From Synechococcus sp. KORDI-100 (GTDB lineage Bacteria; Cyanobacteriota; Cyanobacteriia; PCC-6307; Cyanobiaceae), in NCBI RefSeq assembly GCF_000737535.1, contig NZ_CP006269.1:248001-312000 (forward strand): a DNA stretch of 64,000 nt, in the 5' to 3' direction. The notes below the pieces were generated by a model. That model saw only the letters and a program-made list of their open reading frames with translations. It was not told the origin of the DNA and did no database searches. A program made the translations under genes and the position numbers. Positions 51,530-60,488 of the stretch are shown piece by piece. Position 1 is the first letter of the stretch. Each line of letters starts with the position of its first letter.

Positions 51530-53281
51530 GTGACCAATGCAGATTTGGCACTTTGCGATGACGCAGGTGACCAGCTAATCATCCTATCAAACAATACAGT
51601 TAAAGACAACCAACGCTTTGTTCGGCATGTCGATGCGCGTCTTGTCTCAGATCCAGATATCAATTGGTATTTATGCTTAGTGCTTCATTATTGGAGGCTT
51701 GAAGACTACAAGACTTCGCTGCATTATTTGAATCTTGCTGACGAATTGGGTGGTCAAACTCATGCTTTAGCGCTTCAAATGCGTGGTATGGTTTGTCGGA
51801 AAATTCCAGGCATGCAGGTTGAAGCACGTGATGCGTATCAAAAAAGTATTGACATTAATCCAGCCCAAAATGATTGCTTATACAATCTTGCAAATCTAAT
51901 CGTGGATGACGATCCTCTCCTTGCTACAAAATATTATCATCAATCTATAAAATTGCAGCCCGTTATGGCGTCTGCTTGGCATAATCTTGGCAAGGCGTAT
52001 TTAGATCTAGATTTTTTTGATCAAGCTTTTTTTTGCCTAAAGCATAGTTTAGTTTTGGATCCTGCGGTTGCAGATACATGGTGCAATTTAGGCCTTGCAT
52101 ACCTTGCTTCTCAGGCTTATGTCTCTACTGAGAAGTGTCTACGCTATGCAATATCTCTTGACGCCAATCATTCTCAGAGCTTTATTAATATGGGTAGCGT
52201 GATGATGGATGTTTTGGGTCCGGAAGAGGCTCTTTGCTTTCTGCAAAAGGGTGTTGAATTAGAGTCAAGTTCAGCCAACTCTTTATGGAATCTTGCGCTA
52301 GCATATTTGCTTTTAGGTGATTATTCAAAAGGATGGAAATATTATGAAGCTCGCTTTGCGACAAAACAATTTTCATTGTCTGACATCCCATCATCTTTAC
52401 CTTCCCCTATTTCGATAGAGGATTGTCCGAAAATGCCTGAGCCACCAATGCTTGTTTGGTGTGAACAAGGAGTTGGTGATGCAATTCAATTTATAAGGTA
52501 TATTTATCTTCTTGATGCTGTAGGGATTAATTATGTTGTGCGAGCTCGTGAATCGCTTGTCGAATTGTTCAGAACTTGGCTCCCCATTGGTGACTGTATT
52601 ATCGATGAAAATTCTGTGTCTGATGTATATGCAAAATCTCCTCATATAGCTTTAATGAGTTTGCCGCGTCTGTTTGGAACGACTGTCGAAACAGTCCCTG
52701 CTTATGTGCCGTATTTTTCTGCGTTGAACCCGACTCCTAAACAATTGCAGGTCTTGCCTGCCCCTGGTGGCTTATCCGTGGGTGTTGCCTGGGCTTCGAA
52801 TCCTGACAACAAATCGATGTACCGCCATAAGAGCATTCCCCTTGAGTTGTTGATGACGCGTTTGCTCAAGCTTGTTTCGCTAGACCTTGTTAATCTTCAT
52901 TCACTTCAGGTTGGTCAAGATGCTGGTCAAATTGCTTCATGGGTCGATGGTTACAGAATAGTCGACTGGAGTAGTAAGCTTAATAATTTTGCTGATACGG
53001 CTCACGTTGTTGCTCAAATGGATTTAGTCATTAGTGTTGACACGGCAGTTGCACATCTGGCTGGAGCGCTTAACGTACCAACTTGGACCTTACTTCCTTT
53101 TAATTGTGATTTTCGATGGATGCGTTCTAGGTCTGATACACCTTGGTATCCTTCAATGCGACTGTTTCGTCAAGAAAATCTGGGGAATTGGCAGTCAGTT
53201 GTGGATCAACTAGATTACACTTTTGACAAGTTATTTGCTCTAAATATTGATGATTTATATCTTGCTAATCTAGCCTCTTGA
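51530..53281 (+). CDS. TPR glycosyltransferase with GT9-like C-terminal domain
   Basis: A 583-residue protein. Residues about 30-275 hold TPR units (MASAWHNLGKAYLDLDFFDQ, ADTWCNLGLAYLASQAYVST, ANSLWNLALAYLLLGDYSKG). The C-terminal domain (about 305-583) begins PPMLVWCEQGVGDAIQFIRY and has LSVGVAWASNPDNKSMYRHK, QMDLVISVDTAVAHLAGALN and PTWTLLPFNCDFRWM, the heptosyltransferase-like pattern of TPR-linked glycosyltransferases. It is the first gene of the secretion operon (3-base gap to the parvulin), so it may act on the secreted protein. The proposed ATG 51530 is 16 bases from the divergent TTG. Confidence 0.83.
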   Translation: MTNADLALCDDAGDQLIILSNNTVKDNQRFVRHVDARLVSDPDINWYLCLVLHYWRLEDYKTSLHYLNLADELGGQTHALALQMRGMVCRKIPGMQVEARDAYQKSIDINPAQNDCLYNLANLIVDDDPLLATKYYHQSIKLQPVMASAWHNLGKAYLDLDFFDQAFFCLKHSLVLDPAVADTWCNLGLAYLASQAYVSTEKCLRYAISLDANHSQSFINMGSVMMDVLGPEEALCFLQKGVELESSSANSLWNLALAYLLLGDYSKGWKYYEARFATKQFSLSDIPSSLPSPISIEDCPKMPEPPMLVWCEQGVGDAIQFIRYIYLLDAVGINYVVRARESLVELFRTWLPIGDCIIDENSVSDVYAKSPHIALMSLPRLFGTTVETVPAYVPYFSALNPTPKQLQVLPAPGGLSVGVAWASNPDNKSMYRHKSIPLELLMTRLLKLVSLDLVNLHSLQVGQDAGQIASWVDGYRIVDWSSKLNNFADTAHVVAQMDLVISVDTAVAHLAGALNVPTWTLLPFNCDFRWMRSRSDTPWYPSMRLFRQENLGNWQSVVDQLDYTFDKLFALNIDDLYLANLAS

Positions 53282-53284
53282 CAT

Positions 53285-54001
53285 ATGTCTTTTAATCACG
53301 AACTGACGGATCAGCGAATTATCAAACTTGTTTCCCGCTTGGGCCTTGCTTCTAGTCTTTATCGTTGCTTAGTTGAGGAAGAAATTGTTAAATTGGTGTC
53401 TTTAGATGAAGATTGGATTGATCATCAGCTCCCAAGTTTTCTTGGAGAGATGGATCTCACGACATTTCTTAGAACAAACCGTTTAACCCAAGAGGATCTT
53501 CTTTTCAAGGTGAAAAGAGATGAATCGCTGCGACGCTTTTCACATTATCAATTTGGGTCTGGATTAGAAGACTATTTTTTAAGAGACAAGGAATTGCGTG
53601 ATCAAGTCGTATACTCTCTCATTAGAGTATCGGATCCAGGCTTGGTGAGAGAAATATGGATCAGGCTTGAAGAGGGGGAAATGACCTTTCAGCAGGCGTC
53701 GTCTGCCTTTGGCGAGGGTCCAGAAGCTCGGCATCAAGGCCTCTATGGACCGATGGCTGTGGGAGCGCTTCAACCGATTGAACTAGCCACGATTGTTCGA
53801 AATCTCAAGCCAGGAGAAATTATGAAGCCTCGTCAACTTGGTGATTGGCACTTAATCATCCGATTGGAGCAGCTGCATCCTGCACGCTTGGATGATGCAA
53901 TGGTTAACACACTCTTGAATGAACAATTGGAAGCTCTCCTTCAGAGCCGTGTTACACGCCTTCTTGCAGGTGAAACATTGGAGCCTTTATCTTACGAATA
54001 A
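53285..54001 (+). CDS. Parvulin-type peptidyl-prolyl isomerase-like protein in the T1SS operon
   Basis: A 238-residue protein without signal peptide. The N-terminal 120 residues are helical, SurA-like (LTTFLRTNRLTQEDLLFKVK). The C-terminal 100 residues resemble parvulin: EIWIRLEEGEMTFQQASSAFGEGPEA in order, then GLYGPMAVGALQPIELATIVRNLKPGEIMKPRQLGDWHLIIRLEQL with the typical 'GD.G.....L.PGE...P....W.I..' rhythm. It sits between the TPR glycosyltransferase (3-base gap) and the ABC exporter (4-base gap). It probably helps keep or fold the type I substrate. A cytoplasmic site is inferred from the lack of a signal. Confidence 0.72.
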   Translation: MSFNHELTDQRIIKLVSRLGLASSLYRCLVEEEIVKLVSLDEDWIDHQLPSFLGEMDLTTFLRTNRLTQEDLLFKVKRDESLRRFSHYQFGSGLEDYFLRDKELRDQVVYSLIRVSDPGLVREIWIRLEEGEMTFQQASSAFGEGPEARHQGLYGPMAVGALQPIELATIVRNLKPGEIMKPRQLGDWHLIIRLEQLHPARLDDAMVNTLLNEQLEALLQSRVTRLLAGETLEPLSYE

Positions 54002-54005
54002 CATA

Positions 54006-56999
54006 ATGGATTCAACAACAACATTCCAAGCGCTCTTAGCTCGTTTTTCTGCCTTCCAGCATCTCACGCCAGATGAGTTGCACTGGCTGTCTTCTTGTGC
54101 AATACCTTTTAACGCTACGACCGGACAAGAAATTCTCGTAGACAACAGACTTCCGGAATACTGCTTCTGTCTTGTTGAGGGGCGTGGTCGTCTCTTGCAC
54201 CGTGATGCTGGCTTGGGGAGGCCAATTACGTTAGCTCTTTGTCAACCTGGTGATTTGGTCGGTTGGGCTGGTTTAGTTCGTCGGCATCCCTGCGAATGGT
54301 TTACAGCAGCGGACTCGACTAAGCTCATTGGTATTAAGGCAGAGGATTTTTATGAGCTAGAGAGTCGTTCAGATTCATTTCGTCGTTGGTTGGACTCTCA
54401 GTCTTCGCCAGCGGAGTTGATTCAGGTGATGCGTCCTGCACTCAATAAGCGACCAAAAGCCAAACCAACAGAGAGAGAAGTACTACGACGTTTGTTGCCG
54501 TCGATTGATGTCGTTGCGGCAGATACTTTGAGAATTCTTCCGGAAACGTCTGGTGTGATCTGGCTCTGGAATTGTGAACTTGAACGTTACAGGTGTCGCG
54601 TTGGTGAACTTGTTAATCCTGAGGAATTGGCTTTAATCCCTCAAGGTGAGCGTCTCCGATTAATGCGATGCTCTGAGGAGGCATGGAACCGTGAGCTTGA
54701 GAATCAAGTTGAATCGTCAGCAGAAGATGCACCTTTATCCACTGGAATATTAGATGCGGGCCACAGATATGAGGACATGCTGGTACCCGACCCAAAAGGG
54801 CTTGCGTCAGTTACCCCAGGCGAAAGCTCTGCTTCTTCACTGCAACTTAATGGGCGTCAGATTCCCGTTATTACGGGTATTGGTCCCGTGGCACAGACGT
54901 TGGCATGTCTCGAGATGTTGGCTCAGATGTATGGCGTTCCTTTTCGTCGGGATGTTGTTGAACGAGCCTGCCGAGATAATTTGCAAGATCGTGTAGCGAC
55001 TCTCGAGGTTCTTGGCAATTTATCTACTATTCTTGGTTTTACTGGTCAAATTTGTACGCTTCCGGAGGCTCAGATTGTTCGTTTACCGTTCCCATGTTTT
55101 GCTATCTATCTCAAGCAACCTGTAATGATTCATGCTTTAACAGGCAATCATCTCAAGGTTGTTTTACCTGAGCATGGTCCTTGCATGCTTCCGCTGGATG
55201 ATCTTTTGGACAAAGGAAGACTAGTTCGATTACTACTCTTAACGCCAGGTCGAGACGCTCAGCGTAAAAAGTTGTCTTTAGGTTGGTTTTTGCCTCAAAT
55301 CAAGAAATATCGTCGAAGTTTAATCGAAGTTCTGGTTGCTTCTCTTATACTCCAGCTGTTGAATCTTGCACAGCCTTTAGTCTTGCAACAGATTTTTGAT
55401 AAGGTGATAGGGCAGCAGAATCTCGATACTCTTTATACACTTGGATTTGTATTGTTAGGGGTAAGTTTATTTCAAGGTTTGTTGGGTGCTATACGTACTT
55501 ATCTCTTTGCAGACACCACAAATCGTATCGATATTGCTCTTGGCAGTGAAGTGATTCAGCATCTGCTCAGGCTACCTTTGCGTTACTTTGATCGTCGTCC
55601 AGTTGGTGAATTGCAGACGCGTTTAGCTGAGTTAGGTAATATTCGAGGCTTTCTAACAGGCAGCTTGTTAACACTTGGTATCGACGCGATTTTTTCCTTG
55701 ATTTATATCGCTGTCATGCTTTTTTATAGTGGGGTCTTGACTGCTGTATCTCTGGGTGTCATTCCCCTATATCTTGGCCTCACGTTTATCGCATCGCCAG
55801 CTATCCGTGGACAATTAAGAAAAGCCGCTGAAAAAAATGCAGCTACCCAGGCTCTTTTAGTGGAGTCTTTGAATGGTGTTCAGACGATTAAAGCTCAGAA
55901 TGCAGAAAATGCTGTGCGATGGCGTTGGATGCAAAAATACTCAACTTTTATGGCAGAAAGTTTTCGTACACTTTTAATTGGTGTTACAACGGGAACTGTT
56001 GCTGATTTTTTAACGCAACTCACGTCATTGTTGACTCTTTGGGTTGGTGCTTATCTAGTTATACAAGGTGAATTAACGATCGGACAATTGATTGCTTTTC
56101 GCATTATTTCAGGCTATGTTATTGGTCCACTGCTAAATATTGCTACCAGCTGGCAAAGTTTTCAGGGAGTCGCTCTCTCCATCGAGCGACTCAGCGATGT
56201 AGTTGACGCTGCTCCAGAAGGCGGAATGTCCGATATGGACCAATTACCTCTCCCGACTGTTGCTGGAGAAGTCATTTTTGATGAAGTGGATTTCCGTTTT
56301 AATGAAGGATCCTCCCTCGTTGTAAAACAAGTTAGTTTTCAGGTTCAAGCAGGAGCTTTTATTGGCATTGTTGGACGAAGCGGAAGCGGAAAAAGCACAA
56401 TTATGAAACTTGTCCCTCGATTTTATGAGCCAGACAGTGGTCGGATTCTTATCGATGGATTTGATATTGCTAAATTGCAGCTTTCCTCTGTTAGGCGGCA
56501 GATTGGTATTGTCCCGCAAGACAGCCTCTTATTTGAGGGTACGATCAGAGACAACATTTCAATTACTGCTCCCGACGCAACAAGCGAGGAAGTTGTTTAT
56601 GCCGCTCGAATCGCCTGTGCCCACGAATTCATCATGGAATTATCAGATGGTTATGCTACTCGTATTGGTGAACGTGGTGCAGGTCTATCTGGTGGGCAGC
56701 GTCAACGAATAGCGATTGCCCGTGCAGTTCTTCAACGACCTAAACTTCTAATATTGGATGAAGCTACTAGTGCTTTGGATTACATCACTGAGCGTCAGGT
56801 CTGTCTTAATCTTAAAAAGGAGTTTGAGGGTTCAACGGTCTTTTTTATAACACATAGGTTAAGTACCATTCGTTCTTCCGATCGGATTTTGATGATGGAG
56901 TCTGGATCACTTGTTGAATCCGGCACTCATCATGAGCTTCTGGAGCAAAAAGGTCGGTACGCTGCACTCTACGCTCAGCAGGAAACAGATCTTGGCTAA
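54006..56999 (+). CDS. Type I secretion ABC transporter with cNMP-binding-like and C39-like domains
   Basis: A 997-residue HlyB/LapB-type exporter starting at ATG 54006, 4 bases after the parvulin stop. Order: a cyclic-nucleotide-binding-like domain (residues about 10-150; CLVEGRGRLLHRDAG, LCQPGDLVGWAGL), a linker, a C39-like domain (about 285-430), six-helix membrane part (about 435-730) and the ATPase. Walker A GRSGSGKST is near 790, signature LSGGQRQRIAIARA and Walker B LLILDEATSALD follow, then ITHRLSTIR. The C39-like domain has ITGIGPVAQTLACLEML, so no catalytic Cys, and NHLKVVL keeps a His; it should be a docking domain, not a protease. It works with the HlyD protein encoded next. Confidence 0.9.
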   Translation: MDSTTTFQALLARFSAFQHLTPDELHWLSSCAIPFNATTGQEILVDNRLPEYCFCLVEGRGRLLHRDAGLGRPITLALCQPGDLVGWAGLVRRHPCEWFTAADSTKLIGIKAEDFYELESRSDSFRRWLDSQSSPAELIQVMRPALNKRPKAKPTEREVLRRLLPSIDVVAADTLRILPETSGVIWLWNCELERYRCRVGELVNPEELALIPQGERLRLMRCSEEAWNRELENQVESSAEDAPLSTGILDAGHRYEDMLVPDPKGLASVTPGESSASSLQLNGRQIPVITGIGPVAQTLACLEMLAQMYGVPFRRDVVERACRDNLQDRVATLEVLGNLSTILGFTGQICTLPEAQIVRLPFPCFAIYLKQPVMIHALTGNHLKVVLPEHGPCMLPLDDLLDKGRLVRLLLLTPGRDAQRKKLSLGWFLPQIKKYRRSLIEVLVASLILQLLNLAQPLVLQQIFDKVIGQQNLDTLYTLGFVLLGVSLFQGLLGAIRTYLFADTTNRIDIALGSEVIQHLLRLPLRYFDRRPVGELQTRLAELGNIRGFLTGSLLTLGIDAIFSLIYIAVMLFYSGVLTAVSLGVIPLYLGLTFIASPAIRGQLRKAAEKNAATQALLVESLNGVQTIKAQNAENAVRWRWMQKYSTFMAESFRTLLIGVTTGTVADFLTQLTSLLTLWVGAYLVIQGELTIGQLIAFRIISGYVIGPLLNIATSWQSFQGVALSIERLSDVVDAAPEGGMSDMDQLPLPTVAGEVIFDEVDFRFNEGSSLVVKQVSFQVQAGAFIGIVGRSGSGKSTIMKLVPRFYEPDSGRILIDGFDIAKLQLSSVRRQIGIVPQDSLLFEGTIRDNISITAPDATSEEVVYAARIACAHEFIMELSDGYATRIGERGAGLSGGQRQRIAIARAVLQRPKLLILDEATSALDYITERQVCLNLKKEFEGSTVFFITHRLSTIRSSDRILMMESGSLVESGTHHELLEQKGRYAALYAQQETDLG

Positions 57000-58245
57000 A
57001 CAAGTAGAAAAGATCGATCAGCCCTCAGCAGCTTTACAGCCATGGGAGGGTAGTACTTCTTTCATTCGTCAAGGGCGTCATTGGTCCTCCGCCCTCATTT
57101 GGCTCTGCAGCTCCTTAATGGGCGTTACGTTGATTTGGGCCTTTACTGCCAAAATTGATCAAACAGTGACCGTACGAGGTCGATTACAACCGGCAGGTAG
57201 CGTCAAAAGTGTCGAATCACCTAGCGCGGGTGTTGTTAGCAAAGTGTATGTGCAAGATGGCGATTTAGTTTTAGCTTCGTCTCCTTTGTTCGATGTCGAA
57301 GCTAAGGGATTGTCGAGCCGTCGAGAGGCCATTCAAATTACGCAAAGACTTTTGCGTTTGCAGGTTTCAACACTTAACGGCGTCTTAGAAAGCGAAGGTG
57401 ATCCAAGGCGGTTCCCACCTTTACCGGATTTACCGCAGATACAAGATGCAAATTTGCAACAGCAACTTGCTACCGCACGACAGCAAACGCAGCAAATAAG
57501 ATCGCGTCTTATTCAAATTACTAATCAGCTCTCAAGTCGTCGTGAGACCCTTAAGTTGCAAGAGACGATTGCAAATGATATCAAGCCTCTGCATGACATT
57601 GGTGCTATGGCTCGAAATCAGTATTTGCAGCAACTTAATCAAATGCAGATTATTAAGTCTGAGATTTCATCTTTAGAGGAGGAGCGTCAGAAGGTATTGG
57701 GCGAGGCTGCTGCACAGTTGAATCAGGTCAATCGTCAATTGATCAATCTTGAGGCAGAGCTGGTGGCTCTTAAGGAAACAATTAGTTATCGAACTGTTCG
57801 GGCACCTATTGATGGACAAGTGTTTGATATTTCAATCGATCAATCTACAGTCGTAAGTGCTGACCAAGTGATGATGAAGTTGATCCCGGATAATGATCTT
57901 CAGGCTTCAGTTGATATTACCAACAAAGATATCGGCTTTATGAGTGTAGGTCTCCCTGCAACTGTTTCGGTAGATTCCTTTCCTTCAGGCGAGTTTGGAT
58001 ATATCAAAGGAGAACTAAAATCACTTGGTTCGGACGCTTTGCCACCGGATCAAGAACATCCAACATGGTATTTTCCTGCAATTGTTTCCTTAGAACAGCA
58101 AATTGTTGAAAGTGGAGATCAGCCCCTCAATTTGCAAAGCGGAATGTCTGTTAGTGCTAATATCAAATTGCGTTCTAGGCCAGTCATTACGTTAATAACT
58201 GATTTGTTCACCAGGCAACTCGATGGACTAAAGCGTTTTCGATAG
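56992..58245 (+). CDS. HlyD-family membrane fusion protein of the T1SS
   Basis: About 417 residues from TTG 56992, which overlaps the exporter stop by 8 bases; the frame is open to ATG 56911 but that would run 89 bases into the exporter. One membrane segment SALIWLCSSLMGVTLIWAF lies at about residues 34-52, then a lipoyl-like half VRGRLQPAGSVKSVESPSAG, a long coiled coil with many Gln and Leu (about 120-270), the second half TVRAPIDGQVFDISIDQSTV, and a beta-barrel end SVSANIKLRSRPVITLI. It bridges the exporter and an outer-membrane TolC-like channel. No TolC gene is in the window. Confidence 0.9.
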   Translation: MAKQVEKIDQPSAALQPWEGSTSFIRQGRHWSSALIWLCSSLMGVTLIWAFTAKIDQTVTVRGRLQPAGSVKSVESPSAGVVSKVYVQDGDLVLASSPLFDVEAKGLSSRREAIQITQRLLRLQVSTLNGVLESEGDPRRFPPLPDLPQIQDANLQQQLATARQQTQQIRSRLIQITNQLSSRRETLKLQETIANDIKPLHDIGAMARNQYLQQLNQMQIIKSEISSLEEERQKVLGEAAAQLNQVNRQLINLEAELVALKETISYRTVRAPIDGQVFDISIDQSTVVSADQVMMKLIPDNDLQASVDITNKDIGFMSVGLPATVSVDSFPSGEFGYIKGELKSLGSDALPPDQEHPTWYFPAIVSLEQQIVESGDQPLNLQSGMSVSANIKLRSRPVITLITDLFTRQLDGLKRFR

Positions 58246-58250
58246 TTTGT

Positions 58251-59390
58251 TTATTTATTAAGAACTTTTAGATATAGACGTTCAGTCATATCCACAGTTC
58301 TTTCCCAATTGAACTGTTCGATCACCTTTCGCTTCATCGCTGTTGGACGTTTAGATCCACGTCCTGCATTCCAAGCTTTTACGACTGCTTCACTAATGCT
58401 TAAAGGATTTCCTGGATCGCAATACCAAGCCTCCCCTTGGAGGTATTCGAGTTCATGGCCGAAAGTGCTTCCAACAATTGGTGTTCCACTTAAGGATGCC
58501 TCCAAGCTGACCAGTCCGCATGTTTCCATCCAACTAGGAAGCACGTGAACTGCTGCAGAGGCGTAGGCTGACGCTAATAAAGGCTGAGAAAGATGTGGAA
58601 AGATATGGAGTCGGTCACCTGCAATTTGTTTGCAGAGTTCCGAATAAGCTGGCCAGTTTTTTGTACTACCCACGAGTACAATTGGGTATGTTGTATTTCG
58701 CAACGCCCAACATAGCATGGCTTGATTTTTGGCCGGTTCGATTCGACCAGCTTGCATGACAAATGGTGTGTTGATTCCACTGTATTGTTGAAACTGTGTC
58801 GGATCAGCATCTAGAAAAATTGACGAATCAACACCATAATGAGCAATCTCGAAGCAGTCACCACTCCAATGAAGGTCGCTTCGGATACTTTGAAGCTCTA
58901 GCCAACTGTTTGGTAGAAGACCGTCAACTTGATCTAATAATTTAGATGTTTCAGAGAGTGAACCTACATCAAAACTACTATGGCCATTTGCATGGATTTC
59001 ACCATCGTCAGTGTGTACCACTAAGGTTCTTTCCTTCAGACTGCTAAGTAAGCCGACAATATTGTTTACTTCTTTGTTAACTGCTTCTTGCAGTATTGAA
59101 TTGGCTCCACGACTTCCCCAAAAAGCTCTTCCAATGTTAATCCATATCGGAGACACTACAATAGGAACACCCTGAGCTTGGCAAGATGCAACCTGCTGTT
59201 TAAATGATGATGTTACCCGACAATTAAAAATATGTACCAAGTCGAAACCCTTTGCAAGTGGTCGATCAGTATTTTGTTCTACGACATAATGTCCTCGTTG
59301 CCGAAGACGTTTTGCAGTTTCTCGTATTTGAACGCCGTCTCCTCCACCCCATTCACCTGCTGTTCCATGGTTAATAAGTAGGATCTTCAT
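58251..59390 (-). CDS. GT4-family glycosyltransferase
   Basis: A 379-residue GT-B enzyme. MKILLINHGTAGEWGGGDGVQ is the N-terminal loop. The donor domain starts NTPFVMQAGRIEPAKNQAML near residue 208 and has VHVLPSWMETCGLVSLEASLSGTPIVGSTFGHELEYL with the EX7E motif. It converges with the HlyD gene (5-base gap) and overlaps the next minus-strand gene by 4 bp (ATGA). The fold is clear; donor and acceptor are unknown. Confidence 0.86.
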   Translation of the reverse strand: MKILLINHGTAGEWGGGDGVQIRETAKRLRQRGHYVVEQNTDRPLAKGFDLVHIFNCRVTSSFKQQVASCQAQGVPIVVSPIWINIGRAFWGSRGANSILQEAVNKEVNNIVGLLSSLKERTLVVHTDDGEIHANGHSSFDVGSLSETSKLLDQVDGLLPNSWLELQSIRSDLHWSGDCFEIAHYGVDSSIFLDADPTQFQQYSGINTPFVMQAGRIEPAKNQAMLCWALRNTTYPIVLVGSTKNWPAYSELCKQIAGDRLHIFPHLSQPLLASAYASAAVHVLPSWMETCGLVSLEASLSGTPIVGSTFGHELEYLQGEAWYCDPGNPLSISEAVVKAWNAGRGSKRPTAMKRKVIEQFNWERTVDMTERLYLKVLNK

Positions 59391-60478
59391 TTTTTGAGGC
59401 TTAACTTACCTTTACAGTTTAGACCCATGCCCTTAAGCATTTTGACACGTTTACTGACTAACCAATTCAGCTTATCCTGTTTTTGCCATATTTTTTCTAG
59501 CAACCATCGATGCCACCGGCTCTGCGCTGTGCATTCCCAGCCATAGTTGTGAATATGCTGTTGAGCATTTTTTAGAATATTTATTCTCTCAGTTTCATTC
59601 GTGTATATTCTTCTCGCCTTTGTGACGATATCTTCAGTATTGTCAACCCAGCACCCAACGTTATTATTTAGAGTTACCCTATAAAGTTCTGGTCCGGCAA
59701 CTAGAACAACTCCCTCTTCTGTACATTCTTGCCACTTAACCACTGTTTTGCAACGGTTTTTTTTGCCTTTTTCTAGTGGTGATAGTGCAATCTGACATGT
59801 TTTAAGAAGGTTGCGATACTGTAAGTATGTTAGCAATGGATGGTGTGTGATTCGTTTGCTTGGAAGTGCAGATTTTAATGCTTGGTCATTAATTATTTCT
59901 AAGTGGATATTGTCCTCCTCCTCTAGCCAATTTTTAAGTGAGGGGATCAGGCTCAGATGTTCTTTATGGCGATTTTGATTTGCAATCAATATTTTTATTT
60001 TTTCCCCCTTTGAAGGACGATGGTTAAGGATGACATTACTACGTTGACTTTTTCCTATACAATTATCTAGCGTAAAAACAATTGGATTGTATCCGAAAAA
60101 TTCTTTGGCAAGCCAACTGTTGCTTGTGATGACACCATGACTGAACCGCAATATGGCATAATCTTGTTGCTTTAACTTACCTCTTTGTGCTACGTTGAAT
60201 TGCTCAAAATGATCATCTAGATCGACAAGTAGAATGCAATTGCGTTTCATAAACCATTCCAGATGTTCCAGCATAATTTCTTTACTTTCCGGTAGAGGTC
60301 TTTGCCACACCACAATGCTATCTTTTCGTGTGCACTGATTCAAACGAAAAGGCCTTTCGTGAATGATGCAGTCCACTCCACTTCTCTGAAGTGCTTCGTA
60401 AGGTCGGCGGATCCTTACTTCGTCGTGAATTCCTGGTGAGTTTAGTAATACGTCTATTTTCACTCCTGGTTTCTGCAA
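59387..60478 (-). CDS. GT-B glycosyltransferase-like protein
   Basis: A 363-residue protein. IDVLLNSPGIHDEVRIRRPYEAL at the N-terminus and CILLVDLDDHFEQF near residue 135 resemble GT-B enzymes related to GT4; GEKIKILIANQNRHKEHLSL starts the donor domain near 180 and LSPLEKGKKNRCKTVVKWQE near 255 is the 'P..D.....K..E' type donor motif. The C-terminal 60 residues are basic. It overlaps the adjacent GT4 gene by 4 bp, so the two probably act in sequence. It diverges from the plus-strand pair, starting at 60489 with a 10-base gap. Confidence 0.7.
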   Translation of the reverse strand: MQKPGVKIDVLLNSPGIHDEVRIRRPYEALQRSGVDCIIHERPFRLNQCTRKDSIVVWQRPLPESKEIMLEHLEWFMKRNCILLVDLDDHFEQFNVAQRGKLKQQDYAILRFSHGVITSNSWLAKEFFGYNPIVFTLDNCIGKSQRSNVILNHRPSKGEKIKILIANQNRHKEHLSLIPSLKNWLEEEDNIHLEIINDQALKSALPSKRITHHPLLTYLQYRNLLKTCQIALSPLEKGKKNRCKTVVKWQECTEEGVVLVAGPELYRVTLNNNVGCWVDNTEDIVTKARRIYTNETERINILKNAQQHIHNYGWECTAQSRWHRWLLEKIWQKQDKLNWLVSKRVKMLKGMGLNCKGKLSLKK

Positions 60479-60488
60479 TGATGCGTCA

